Positions 9,286 through 18,210 are shown, counted from the first letter of the stretch. The stretch is 64,000 nucleotides of DNA from Stentor coeruleus (GCA_001970955.1 MPUH01000080.1:51499-115498), one strand, 5' to 3'. Notes: generated by a model from the sequence alone, not told the origin. Translations and numbers: made by a program.

Positions 9286-11241
9286 TTAAGAAATAGGAAC
9301 TAAAAATGCCAAGTCTTGGAATGTAGGTCTTCTAGCTTCAGTATGGTCAAGTATATCAGGGTACTTCACCTTTAATAAAGCTACAAGGTCTGGCCCATCA
9401 CCAGTAGTAGTTCTATTATGACCCATTTTCTTGACAACTTTTTCAGGTCCATCACTTTGACTAAGCCTTTCAATAAACCAACAAATCTTAGCAACAGGGC
9501 CAGGGTTTGGGTCAACATAATTAATCTCAGCAGATATCAAAGCTAAAGCTTCAACAAACAATTTATCATCAATAGTATCTTCATTAATAGGAATATTTTC
9601 ATCTAATGAAGTATATGATTGAACACTAACATCAAGGTTTTCTGATGTTATCCCCGCAAGGGTTTTGAATATTCTTAAAAGTTTGCTTTTTGTAACAATA
9701 TCAGGGAAGATTTCAAAGTCTTTGCAGAATTTTATAAACCCATGGAAATTCATCTCGTAGTTTACTCCAGCATATGCTTTGTAGTAATAAAATATTGATC
9801 TTTGAACTAAGCTTAAGCATTCTATTACATCGTCGTTTTTGAATTCTTCCATTATTTCTTGAATGATTTTTGAGTTTGTGGCTCTTTCTTCTGATAGTTG
9901 ATCAGCTAGTTTCATTATATAATCTTCAAGAAGTTTATTGAGTTTTTCTTGTAATGGTATTTCTGGGAAGACTTTTCTAGAGATTAGTTCTAAGGTTTTG
10001 AGGAATTTTTGGAATTCGATACTTGCGGTGATTTTCTTGGTTTTACTCATTTGCTTTTTAATACCAGTAAGCCTTGAGAAAATAAGATCTACTTCGACTG
10101 CTGAGATAAGCCCGGGTTGCTGACTTTTTCGACTTGAGGCACTGTCGATGCTGGAAGTTGCCCAAGCATCTCCGATAACCCCAGCGTTTTTGAGTAGTTT
10201 TAATAGATTAGAACTTTTCATACGTTTGATGTTTAAAGGATCTCCATAAGCACAGTAAACTTGGAATATGCTCTGAAGTCTTGTAAGATACTTATCAGCT
10301 ACCAATGCTCCTTCTTGATCTAAGCTGATAACTGATACATTATCATCATCAATATCCAAAACCGAAGCTTCACTAGGCTCATGATCCAAAATGATCTGGA
10401 TCACATCTTCAGGAGGTAGTAAAGAATTCGATATAGAAATCGGGTCTGACCTTGACAACTCAATTCTTTCTAACAATATCAGTAGTTTTTCTGAATTCGA
10501 AGATGCAGCAGTGTGTGAATCCTGATACCCAAAAATCGAACACAAGTATATAAGCAACACAAACTTCGATAAAGTTAAACATTCACCACGATCCTCAATG
10601 CCTTCAGGTAACAAACTTAAAGCTGGGGGGAATTTATTACTTTGCATTATAACAATATCACGCCATATAGCATGAACTTTATTTTTAGTCATAAGTGCTG
10701 GGTATATATCAAATTCTCTAAATAGCAGTTCAAGACTTTTCTGAGATTGGGTTGAAACATCTTCACTTGGTTTTAATTCCCAAGGAAAATTCCTTACATA
10801 AATATATTTAAGACCTTTAAAAATGCTGTGCATAATTAATTTGCAGTCTTCAGAAATAACTAAAGAATCATCAGTAACTTCTTCTCTTTTTTCTTGTAAA
10901 AGTCCAGCAAGGGGTAAAAAGTTTTGGGTTATAAGTTGACTATAAACTTCAACTGGATTTTTTCTAAAACCCATAGGATCTCGCATTTCTGCAAGTTTTA
11001 AAGTGATTTCTAGAAAAGTGGGAAAAGTCATGTTTGGGTTTCTATTGTTTACTTTTCTGAAAAGAAGATCTAGACTTTGAGGGGTGATTTTTGAATCAAT
11101 CAAACCTGCATCTACACACATAGAGATAAATTTTTGTACTCTGAGGTAGTTCATATTGTACCTTGCACCAAAGACGGAGTAGTTCATGAAAACTTTGAAG
11201 AGGATACCTTCAAGTTCACTTTTTTCCCTTTTGATGGACAT
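9286..11241 (-). CDS. multi-repeat p25-alpha (TPPP-like) domain protein
   Basis: 651 aa. The N-terminal 70 residues match the p25-alpha fold of tubulin-polymerisation-promoting proteins: FKVFMNYSVFGARYNMNY, CVDAGLIDSKITPQSLDLLF, NMTFPTFLEITLKLAEMR. Similar helical units recur near residues 125-235, 340-415 (IFQVYCAYGDPLNIKRM, FQKFLKTLELIS) and 480-575 (FYYYKAYAGVNYEMNFHGF, DKLFVEALALISAEI), giving about four divergent copies. Single-domain relatives bind and bundle microtubules, so a cytoskeletal or ciliary role is likely for this longer protein, but it is inferred. There are no membrane segments. The start is the first ATG. Confidence 0.75.
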   Translation of the reverse strand: MSIKREKSELEGILFKVFMNYSVFGARYNMNYLRVQKFISMCVDAGLIDSKITPQSLDLLFRKVNNRNPNMTFPTFLEITLKLAEMRDPMGFRKNPVEVYSQLITQNFLPLAGLLQEKREEVTDDSLVISEDCKLIMHSIFKGLKYIYVRNFPWELKPSEDVSTQSQKSLELLFREFDIYPALMTKNKVHAIWRDIVIMQSNKFPPALSLLPEGIEDRGECLTLSKFVLLIYLCSIFGYQDSHTAASSNSEKLLILLERIELSRSDPISISNSLLPPEDVIQIILDHEPSEASVLDIDDDNVSVISLDQEGALVADKYLTRLQSIFQVYCAYGDPLNIKRMKSSNLLKLLKNAGVIGDAWATSSIDSASSRKSQQPGLISAVEVDLIFSRLTGIKKQMSKTKKITASIEFQKFLKTLELISRKVFPEIPLQEKLNKLLEDYIMKLADQLSEERATNSKIIQEIMEEFKNDDVIECLSLVQRSIFYYYKAYAGVNYEMNFHGFIKFCKDFEIFPDIVTKSKLLRIFKTLAGITSENLDVSVQSYTSLDENIPINEDTIDDKLFVEALALISAEINYVDPNPGPVAKICWFIERLSQSDGPEKVVKKMGHNRTTTGDGPDLVALLKVKYPDILDHTEARRPTFQDLAFLVPIS

Positions 11242-11586
11242 TTATGATGGAATATTTTAAATTTACTATGGGCCATAATTAATGTATAAATCAGATCGAG
11301 ACAGACAAGATTATAAATATTTGACGACCTAAATATTATCATTTAGTATAATATAAAAATGAAATTCACCTTTAACCCTAATATAAGGGGAAGCAATTAG
11401 CATAATAGCCCAATTAATATGTGGTTTTCCCAGATTTGATTCGATATAGAGATGAATGGAGTGTAAGGAAAATAGTTATCCTATAAAGAATGTGTCACTA
11501 ATTGTTTGTATATTCATATCTTATATACCTAATAACATCATATATACATATTATCATAAAACAATTCTCTACCAAAATACTAATCC
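11242..11586. other. intergenic
   Basis: Between the start of the p25-alpha protein and the stop of eS30, both on the minus strand. AT-rich; the left part is G-leaning and the right part C-leaning. No other feature seen. Confidence 0.5.
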
Positions 11587-11781
11587 TTACTTAGCTTGTG
11601 AATTTGGTCCCTTCTTCTTTCCACCTGGACCCTTGACAATGTTAAGGAATCTTGTATTATATAGTAAACGTTTCTTAGCTCTGCCTTGTAGTCTTTTCTT
11701 TTTTCTATCAGCCTTTGGGACCTTAGGAGTTTGGTTTCTCACTTTGCCAGCTCTGGCCAAACCACCATGTACTTTCCCCAT
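11587..11781 (-). CDS. RPS30: 40S ribosomal protein eS30
   Basis: 64 aa, an extremely basic subunit of the small ribosomal particle. The family signature is complete: [20 protein letters not shown], then [19 protein letters not shown] and a [10 protein letters not shown] tail. In animals this protein is made as a fusion to a ubiquitin-like FAU domain; here it starts directly with Met, as in yeast and most protists. The RIIa protein gene lies upstream on the same strand with only 45 bp between its stop and this start, so the promoter must be short or lie inside the neighbour's 3' region. Confidence 0.97.
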   Translation of the reverse strand: MGKVHGGLARAGKVRNQTPKVPKADRKKKRLQGRAKKRLLYNTRFLNIVKGPGGKKKGPNSQAK

Positions 11782-11826
11782 ATTTATTAAGCAAAGACAC
11801 CCATTGAGAGTAATTATTAATGTCTA

Positions 11827-12072
11827 TTAGTCCAATTGGGATTTATCACTAGAAGTTGTTTGAATACGTTTATTGTAATCACAAGGCTTTGGACCTCTTG
11901 GATTTGGATCTTCCCATACAAAAGGTTCATTTTTAGCTTTAGATTTGAAATACCTCGCTGCAAAATGGACTATGTTTCGTGGCTGCTCACGCAAAATCTC
12001 CCGGCTAAGATCTTCGAGGATTTGATTAAAGCCGTCTGGAACTGTATAACGTTTTCTGTACTTGCTTGCCAT
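11827..12072 (-). CDS. RIIa-domain protein (R2D2-like, ciliary candidate)
   Basis: 81 aa. YTVPDGFNQILEDLSREILR followed by EQPRNIVHFAARYF is a dimerisation/docking fold of the PKA regulatory-subunit RIIa type, as in SPA17, ROPN1 and radial spoke protein 11. Such proteins bind amphipathic AKAP-like helices and are often part of cilia. The rest is a short polar tail. The exact orthologue cannot be fixed from this length. It is codirectional with eS30. Confidence 0.82.
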   Translation of the reverse strand: MASKYRKRYTVPDGFNQILEDLSREILREQPRNIVHFAARYFKSKAKNEPFVWEDPNPRGPKPCDYNKRIQTTSSDKSQLD

Positions 12073-12160
12073 TTATTAAAGTATATTTGAATATTTCTAA
12101 TTTGATTTGAGTAAAATATCTTACTATAAAGATTTTGAAAAGCGGAAGCAGGGCCAACAG

Positions 12161-12590
12161 GATATAGCAGGTCAAGAAAGTTTTCGAAGCATAACCTATG
12201 GTTATATAGAGGTGCAGCTGTTGCTTTATTAGCTTTTAATATAACAAGAAAAGATACTTTTATTAACTTAAGCAAATGGCTTGAGGAAACTAAACTGAAT
12301 GGAAATCCTAACATGGTTATTATATTGGTGGCAAATAAAGTTGATTTAGAATCACATAGGGTAATAAGTCAGGATGATATTGAAAATTTTGCTATACAAA
12401 ATAAGATTATGTATATTGAAACATCAGCTAGACTGCTTTGAATGTTAATAAAACTTTTATTAATCCGGTTAAAGAGGTGTTGAATATGATTGAAAATAGA
12501 AAGATTGATCCACAGTCTACAAGTGTTGGGATTAAGATTGGAAAAAAGGGGAATAATCAGAATAGGAGAGGTTTATGCTGCAAAAATTAA
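12161..12590 (+). pseudogene. 5'-truncated, frameshifted Rab2-like GTPase remnant
   Basis: Three-frame reading recovers the second half of a Rab2-like GTPase: DIAGQESFRSIT (switch II; normally DTAGQE), then after a shift YRGAAVALLAFNITRKDTF, SKWLEET, NMVIILVANKVDLESHR (G4 motif NKxD) and ETSA (G5 motif). After another shift come NPVKEVLNMIENRKIDP, STSVGIKIG and a CCKN end resembling the Rab prenylation cysteines. The phosphate-binding loop GxxxxGKS and everything before switch II are missing. No GT...AG micro-intron explains the shifts. It is a dead partial copy, 88 bp from the start of the RIIa gene. Confidence 0.88.
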
Positions 12591-12996
12591 GATTATGTGT
12601 TTATTTGAGAAGGTTGTGTAGGTTTATGGGAGAAGGTTAGGTCAAGGTGTTGGGGTTAGGGTTGTGCGATTTTTTTTAGGTGTTAGGGTGTTGAGATATT
12701 TCTAATAAATATTTTTTGGATTGTATAAGAAGATTTTTTGCTTGATTCGGGTTTAAGATCAACAAATACATGATAGATTTCTTTTGCAAATTAGTTAGCG
12801 AGACGTGCTTTTTATCTTAAGAGAACTTATAGATTATAAATAGGATAAATAAGAAGCTATTAAAGACAAGATTTGGAATTTATGAGTTTTATTAGAAATC
12901 TTAACTTAAAAACTCTTTCCAATTAATCTAAACATTAAGATTAATAATCATTTTTTAAATAGAAGTGGGGGATAGTAAAAATCAGCTCAATCTAAT
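12591..12996. other. intergenic with telomere-like words
   Basis: G/T-rich on the + strand to about 12740, including GTTGGGGTTAGGGTTGTG and GGTGTTAGGGTGTTGAG between 12630 and 12700, which resemble the TGTTAGGG telomere repeat known from heterotrichs. From about 12890 it turns C-leaning before the next start. No gene seen. Confidence 0.5.
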
Positions 12997-14778
12997 ATGG
13001 AATCCGATCTTTATAGTTATCTTGAAATACTCAACAATACTATACGCCAAAATTTACAACAATCTGAATTGGATAGAATCAAAAAAGTTATAGGATCAGG
13101 CATAAGCAAAGAAGACTATTTAAAAAAATTATTGAAAAATGATTCGATTTTTGTATTCGCAATCGAAAAAATTTTTTCTTTAAGGAACTCAAATTTCAGT
13201 GATGTTTATATTGAAGATAAACTTACTTGTTTAAATATTCTTAAAAATAAAATTCCTAAGGAGCTTTTTGAAGCTGAGATTAAAAAAATCAAAAGAGAGT
13301 TCAAGATTAAAACTTTTGATTTAGAGTTCTCATCATTAGATTTTAGATTATTTTATAAAGTTATAGAAAGCAATCCAGAATTTTTAAAATTATTATTTGA
13401 TAGTGATTGTTTTGAAAGCTATATACATGCTAGAAATGCTCTAAATTATCTTATGCATATTATAGGAAATAATGAATACCTTGATTTGGAAGAAATAAAA
13501 TTAACAGCTATAGAATTATTTGATTTTTGTAAGCAATCGAAAAAATCATTCATAAAAAATTTGGGCCAAGCACTAGCTGCCTTGATAAATAAGTCAAAAC
13601 TAAGCGAAGAAATAAAAAGTAGCTCACTGAGCCTATTTCAAGAACTAACTCTGAAATACATGGAAATTTCGAAAATAGAAAATTTGTGTATCATTTTAGA
13701 TAAAGATATTAAAAATATTTTAGTCATTCCTGAAAATCCTGATGATTTCGATGCTAATTTCGGAAATCATAACCTTATTACCTTAAAAATTGATAAAGCA
13801 ATTATAGAAAATGACTGTGAGGCTTTAATGAAGCAAGCTACAATTGATTTTTTAAATTATTCGATTACTTTATCTTATGAGAATTTGATTTACATAGATT
13901 TTGATACAATGTTTGCTTATATAATAAACAAGCTTTTAATGATTCTAAAGGATTATGCTAGTTATGAACTCTTGAAATCGAATGCAGGGAAAAAACATAA
14001 AGGGTTAAATTTTTCAAAAGCATATTATTTTCTCAAAAACCTTCCTATTCATATAAGCCAAACCGTTCTTGAAAATCTCTGCCATATTTCTGATTATAAT
14101 CTTCAACAACCATTATTACAATATTTTTTAAAAGATATGTATAAACTTCAATATCAAAAAATAAGCCTTGAAGAAAGTGAAAAATTTATAACTTTAGCTT
14201 TAAAATCTCCTATTGTAGAAGTACTTCAAAGATTCAATAGATCAAGCTTATCCCTGGAAGAAATACTTAGAAACATAACTCCTACCATTTATTTTATGAC
14301 ATTCCCTAAAAAAATATCAGATATAACTCTTAAGACTCAATTGATTTCAATAAAGATTTTTGAAGAAATTGAATTTACTAAAGATCATAAGTTTGGAGGC
14401 TATTTTATTATTTACCTTCATGAACTAGGTAATTTTTTGCAGAGAGCTGGATTTAGAAGTGTAGAGGAGTCAAATAGAAGAATAAGTCCTGAGCTTGATT
14501 CTTCAAAACCTCAAGAAGGAGGAAAATACTTAGAAAAAATACTTTTTGGGGAAGGGCAAAATATGATTTATTCTAAGCAATCAGAGTATTTAGTCAAAGG
14601 AGAGTTTCCTAATGAGATTGAAGCATTTATAAAACAATATAATGAGGCTAAAATTGATGACAAAATGGAGCCACTTCTATTAGGTAAATCTCAAGATATT
14701 CTTGTTCTTGGAAGATGTGGTAGCATTTATGGTGGTGTTGAAGAATATTTTGGCGATATCTTAAAAAATAAGCATTAG
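12997..14778 (+). CDS. large helical protein of unknown function
   Basis: 593 aa, Leu/Ile/Lys/Glu-rich and predicted mostly alpha-helical, without signal peptide or membrane segments. I do not recognise a domain. The most distinctive part is the C-terminus: YFIIYLHELGNFLQRAGFRS, then EEGGK-like Gly-rich turns (KPQEGGKYLEKILFGEGQN) and ILVLGRCGSIYGGVEEYFGD. The HEL stretch resembles a zinc-peptidase helix but lacks the second His of HExxH, so I do not call an enzyme. The start is the first ATG after a stop-rich leader. A single long uninterrupted frame supports a real gene. Confidence 0.75.
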   Translation: MESDLYSYLEILNNTIRQNLQQSELDRIKKVIGSGISKEDYLKKLLKNDSIFVFAIEKIFSLRNSNFSDVYIEDKLTCLNILKNKIPKELFEAEIKKIKREFKIKTFDLEFSSLDFRLFYKVIESNPEFLKLLFDSDCFESYIHARNALNYLMHIIGNNEYLDLEEIKLTAIELFDFCKQSKKSFIKNLGQALAALINKSKLSEEIKSSSLSLFQELTLKYMEISKIENLCIILDKDIKNILVIPENPDDFDANFGNHNLITLKIDKAIIENDCEALMKQATIDFLNYSITLSYENLIYIDFDTMFAYIINKLLMILKDYASYELLKSNAGKKHKGLNFSKAYYFLKNLPIHISQTVLENLCHISDYNLQQPLLQYFLKDMYKLQYQKISLEESEKFITLALKSPIVEVLQRFNRSSLSLEEILRNITPTIYFMTFPKKISDITLKTQLISIKIFEEIEFTKDHKFGGYFIIYLHELGNFLQRAGFRSVEESNRRISPELDSSKPQEGGKYLEKILFGEGQNMIYSKQSEYLVKGEFPNEIEAFIKQYNEAKIDDKMEPLLLGKSQDILVLGRCGSIYGGVEEYFGDILKNKH

Positions 14779-15292
14779 TTTTAAAAATTATGAATTCTCT
14801 TTGTATTAGCCCACATGAGTATGATTAAATAATACTCTATCCAAAATTTTATACTATTAGTCTGCATTTTTTCATTGAATATCTAAAGTTTTTATTTTTG
14901 GTACTCAGGATGAATAATTTAAAGGCCTATCCCATTTTAAATTCATCCTGAAATACATATTTTAATTAAAATTCCAATAAGCATTTCCATCTAAAATCAT
15001 TATACTTCATATATTATTATCCAAAAATTTCCCTTATTTCCTTCCTAAGGTATTAGAAACTTTCTTATATTTTTTAATATAAACATTTCCTATATAAACT
15101 AATAATACTTCTTAAACAACTGGGTAATTTAATCTGTAATTTGAATCATCTCTATATATGAAAATTACTATACCCAATCATTTTTGAAATAAACCTTATT
15201 ATCATCACAAAAATCTAACAAGTCTTTATCTTCACATAATCCTATCTTCTCAACTTTTTAATCAATAACTCTAAAAAATGCAGTTATAAAAA
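14779..15292. other. intergenic with one inverted repeat
   Basis: AT-rich spacer between two plus-strand genes. Unlike most spacers it lacks a G-rich left half. The only structure is the hairpin at 14905-14951. Confidence 0.55.
14905..14951. repeat. inverted repeat / hairpin
   Basis: TCAGGATGAA and ATTTAAA on the left pair with TTTAAAT and TCATCCTGA on the right, about 16 bp of stem with a small bulge around a 12-nt loop. It lies about 130 bp beyond the stop codon of the preceding gene. It may be a 3' end element or a small palindromic repeat; no second copy was noticed in the window. Confidence 0.6.
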
Positions 15293-15994
15293 ATGAAAGG
15301 ACCTAAATATATAATGAAAGACCCACACAAGCTGAAATTCCAAAATCACGCAATGAAAATGCATCTTAAAGCTCTTGAAGGGATAAAAAACAAAAAATCA
15401 CGTCTATTAGACTGCTCAACACCAGATACTTACTATATGAGACCTAATCATAGTCCAAGTAAATATCAAACTGATGAGATTATTAGAAAAAATCAGTCTC
15501 TTTTAGACCGACTTATATATATAATATTACCAAAAAAACCTAAAAACCTTAAAAGCCTAAGCAAAGATCCTTCTCCACTTACTAACAATTTTCCAAAAAG
15601 CATAAATTTAACTCAGAGAAAACACTTTGAGAAAAAAATTTACATGGAAAACCGGAATATGGCCCATCGTTTAGCGAGTATCAGTCCATGTGTTAACCGT
15701 AAAAACATTGATAAAGATTTCACCCATCATATGAAATACAAAGCTATTGTATGCAAATATAAAGGTTTAGATTTTGTTAATAAAACTTCTGTTCAAAAAA
15801 AGAAAATCGCATCATTGAGCGAAATACCTAGTCAGAGACATATGATTTACTTGAGCCCATCTGGGAATATTAAAAGTCCTAATAGTGATGATGAGCTTAA
15901 TACGATAAAACATGAATGGAAAGTTGTAGCTATATCTGATTTACCTAGTAGTAAGTATTTAATGGCTGTACCTATGGCTATAAGTACAGGTTAA
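15293..15994 (+). CDS. CFAP97/hemingway-like ciliary protein (probable)
   Basis: 233 aa, basic. The middle contains EIIRKNQSLLDRLIYI, then RKHFEKKIYMENRNMAHRLA and SISPCVNRKNIDKDF, which look like the paired motif of the KIAA1430/CFAP97 family (ENxxLLxRL with a following xRKxxxKD). CFAP97 proteins are linked to cilia and sperm flagella. The match is by memory of the motif only, so the assignment is moderate. The last 50 residues and the 3' flank are duplicated 2.1 kb downstream as a broken copy. It ends in TAA. Confidence 0.6.
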   Translation: MKGPKYIMKDPHKLKFQNHAMKMHLKALEGIKNKKSRLLDCSTPDTYYMRPNHSPSKYQTDEIIRKNQSLLDRLIYIILPKKPKNLKSLSKDPSPLTNNFPKSINLTQRKHFEKKIYMENRNMAHRLASISPCVNRKNIDKDFTHHMKYKAIVCKYKGLDFVNKTSVQKKKIASLSEIPSQRHMIYLSPSGNIKSPNSDDELNTIKHEWKVVAISDLPSSKYLMAVPMAISTG

Positions 15995-16046
15995 TATATA
16001 GAATTTGATTAATAAAGCTTAATATAATTATCAACTCATATTTGCT
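15828..16046 (+). repeat. duplicated gene 3' end, copy 1 (copy 2 at 17973-18197)
   Basis: About 220 bp covering the last coding part and the 3' flank of the CFAP97-like gene recurs at 17973-18197 with scattered substitutions and one inserted G. Copy 1 is the intact one. The second copy ends 13 bp before the start codon of the next gene. Confidence 0.92.
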
Positions 16047-16104
16047 TTGCCTGAAAAGTTTTGATTATTTGCAATCAAATTCTAGGATTGAAGAATATAG
16101 ATTT
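16046..16104. repeat. 59-bp stem-loop repeat, copy A (copy B at 16682-16740)
   Basis: Both copies begin TTTGCCTGAAA and contain TTTGATT-ATTTGC-AATCAAA, a 7-bp stem with a 6-nt loop, then GATTGAAGAA. They differ at only a few positions and are 636 bp apart in direct orientation. Confidence 0.85.
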
Positions 16105-16681
16105 CATTGTGATGCATACATCTTGCATCAAAATAACGATATAAGTACTGAATGCACAGGCTACTTTTGATTTTTGAACTGAAAAATGCTTTAATATTTG
16201 TTCAAATAATCATAATAAAGAGTTTACTAATTCTATATATCAATAACTGCAGCATAATTACTTAATACCCACAGTATTTTGATCATTGAACTGAACAAAA
16301 CACTTACTACTTATCCCGAGAAATTTAATGCTGAACATAATGATTTCACTTTTTACAACATATATATTTTAAATATACTCTCTCTAAATTATATTAGTTT
16401 AATTCATCTAACATAAGCTAAGGATTTCTAAAATTAATAAACAAAGCTTAAAGTATCATTAAGATAAATAATATAATCACTGGTAGCAAATTTTAGTATC
16501 AAATCTTCAATACAGCGCTGAGGAAAATCATGTTTTCAGCCCTCTGGCTCTATTTAATTACCCCCAAAGATACCATAATAGCATATCTTAAGATCATACT
16601 ATAAGCCTCAAGAAAGTGACTCCCTGAAGATAGAGGGAAGGATTATATTACTTATATTTAAGTCTGCATCAAAGATATATT

Positions 16682-16740
16682 TTTGCCTGAAAGGTTTTGA
16701 TTATTTGCAATCAAATTTTAAGATTGAAGAAAATAGTTTG
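16682..16740. repeat. 59-bp stem-loop repeat, copy B
   Basis: Direct repeat of 16046-16104 with a few substitutions; the TTTGATT/AATCAAA hairpin arms are unchanged. Confidence 0.85.
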
Positions 16741-16792
16741 TTTAAAAAAATATCTAAGTTTATACCAGTAAAAATTATACAAAAGTTAAAAA

Positions 16793-17116
16793 CTAATCAA
16801 TCCTTGGATGCCTGTCTAGCAACCTTTTTATCTGTTCCTCAGCTCTTATTGAATTGGTGTTTAGTTTATCTAAAACACCGACTATCTCAACAAGAGCTGG
16901 TCCAGTAACCTCTGCCTTGGTCGAAAGGTTTCCAAACCCTTGATTGAGGTCATTAATTTCTTTTCTAAGGAATTTGACTTCATTTTCAAGGCCTTGAAAA
17001 CCTTTGCCAAGGAAGCTGACTTCTTTTTCAAGGGTGTCGATTTTTGAATCAACTTTTTCAACTTTTGTAGTAAGATTTTTTATCTCTTGTAAGATCGCTA
17101 CTATTGATGATTCCAT
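16793..17116 (-). CDS. possible small coiled-coil protein
   Basis: 107 aa beginning MESSIVAILQEIKNL. Heptad spacing of Leu/Ile/Val is clear (KVEKVDSKIDTLEKEVSFLG, LENEVKFLRKEINDL), giving one long coiled coil with a short break at a TGPALVEIVG segment. The clean frame and ATG suggest a real small gene. However, it sits among pseudogene fragments and no homologue comes to mind, so it may be a surviving piece of something larger. Confidence 0.42.
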   Translation of the reverse strand: MESSIVAILQEIKNLTTKVEKVDSKIDTLEKEVSFLGKGFQGLENEVKFLRKEINDLNQGFGNLSTKAEVTGPALVEIVGVLDKLNTNSIRAEEQIKRLLDRHPRID

Positions 17117-17377
17117 GATTTATAATTAAATGGTTTTTATATGGGGGCTTATTAACAATAATTTAAAAACTTAAACTAGCATATAGATTTCATTGTAATA
17201 CTAGCCCCTTAATCAAATAGCATAGTTATGTCTAATATATAATTCATTTTCAATGCATATCTTAATCTACCTCTCAAAAAAATTTCAAATTTAATCTTAA
17301 AAGAAATATCTAACCTTATTTAGCATAATTTTAATAGGCTATTTCTAAAAAAATGCATTATATTCTATGATAAATAC

Positions 17378-17853
17378 TTATTCTCCTTGCATTCTGGCAA
17401 GTCCTTGACCCTTATTATCCAGTTTCAGCAATTGCTCATTTTTATAGACTTGTACTGCAATATGTACATGAAAAATATTAAATTAAACAAAGCTTCAATA
17501 GGATCTTTAGTATTCTGAGCCTATACATCAGATTGCTCTAATATTATATTTGATAAATTTGATGATGCAATAATATTTTATCTTCATTTTCGTCTATTTC
17601 CATTTCTTCTCCTGCTTTTTCTTTTATTTGTCTTCTTCCGTATCTATCAAATTCTTTTTCTTCTCTACACCTACTCCTCCTAGTGCTATTTTTTCTGTTT
17701 TCTTTTATCTTTTTGATTTTTTCAATGCTTTTATCTTTTGCGACTTGTCTCTGATTTTCTATTTCCTCTATCTTATCTTGCTTATATTGACTTCATCTTC
17801 TGTTAAATTTCTTAAACTATCATCTAACCTAATAATTATAAAGAAAAATTAAC
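17378..17853 (-). pseudogene. multi-frameshift protein remnant, family unknown
   Basis: Minus-strand reading gives protein-like pieces in successive frames: RLDDSLRNLTEDEVNI; then IEEIENQRQVAKDKSIEKIK followed by KEFDRYGRRQIKEKAGEEME; then NIILEQSDV, a stop, AQNTKDPIEALFNLIF; then HIAVQVYKNEQLLKLDNKGQ and LARMQGE before TAA. Charged coiled-coil composition and amino-acid-like codon use argue for a former gene of at least 150 residues. No ATG opens it, and no 15-16 nt intron repairs the shifts. I could not name the family. Confidence 0.5.
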
Positions 17854-17972
17854 ATTTTTTAAGCCGATTTATTACTTACAGATTACACAGAAAATTGGTA
17901 GAAATTCAAAGTATTTTAGTACCACAAGTTATTTTTGTATTAGGAAAACAATGATAGAATAACATACATAAA

Positions 17973-18143
17973 TACTTAGTCAGAGACATACGATTTACTT
18001 GAGCCTATCTGGGGAATATTAAAAGTATTAATAGTGATGATGAACTTAATATAATAAGACATGAATGGAAAGTAGTAGCTATATCTGATTTACCTAGTAG
18101 TAAGCATTTAATGGCTGTACCTATGACTATAAGTACAGGTTAA
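17973..18143 (+). pseudogene. broken duplicate of the CFAP97-like gene's C-terminal end
   Basis: Near copy of 15828-15997. An extra G in GGGGAATATT (GGGAATATT in the intact gene) shifts the frame, and the rest of the gene is absent. Similarity continues through the stop codon into the 3' flank to 18197. Confidence 0.88.
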
Positions 18144-18210
18144 TATATAGAATTTGATTAATAAAACTTAATATAATTATCCACTCATATTTGCTTATAT
18201 AATTTTTACT

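Larger units (their letters stand above)
15995..18210. other. 2.2-kb region of duplicated and decayed sequence
   Basis: Lies between the CFAP97-like gene and the PB1-like membrane-protein gene. It holds two copies of a 59-bp stem-loop sequence (16046 and 16682), a possible short minus-strand coiled-coil gene (16793-17116), a multi-frameshift pseudogene (17378-17853) and a broken duplicate of the neighbouring gene's end (17973-18143). The stretch 16105-16680 has no coding signal I can support. Confidence 0.7.

Noticed and set aside
12661-12700. True telomere or chromosome end
   Set aside because: Only about 1.5 imperfect units, followed by normal genic DNA on both sides.
12997-14778. Zinc metallopeptidase call from the HEL motif
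   Set aside because: The sequence is HELGN, without the second His of HExxH or a downstream ligand pattern.
17628-17852. Phe-rich plus-strand open frame
   Set aside because: Antisense shadow of the charged minus-strand pseudogene pieces.
15995-18210. Intact transposon between the duplicated gene ends
   Set aside because: No transposase or reverse transcriptase motif and no terminal inverted repeats; the direct repeats are host gene sequence.
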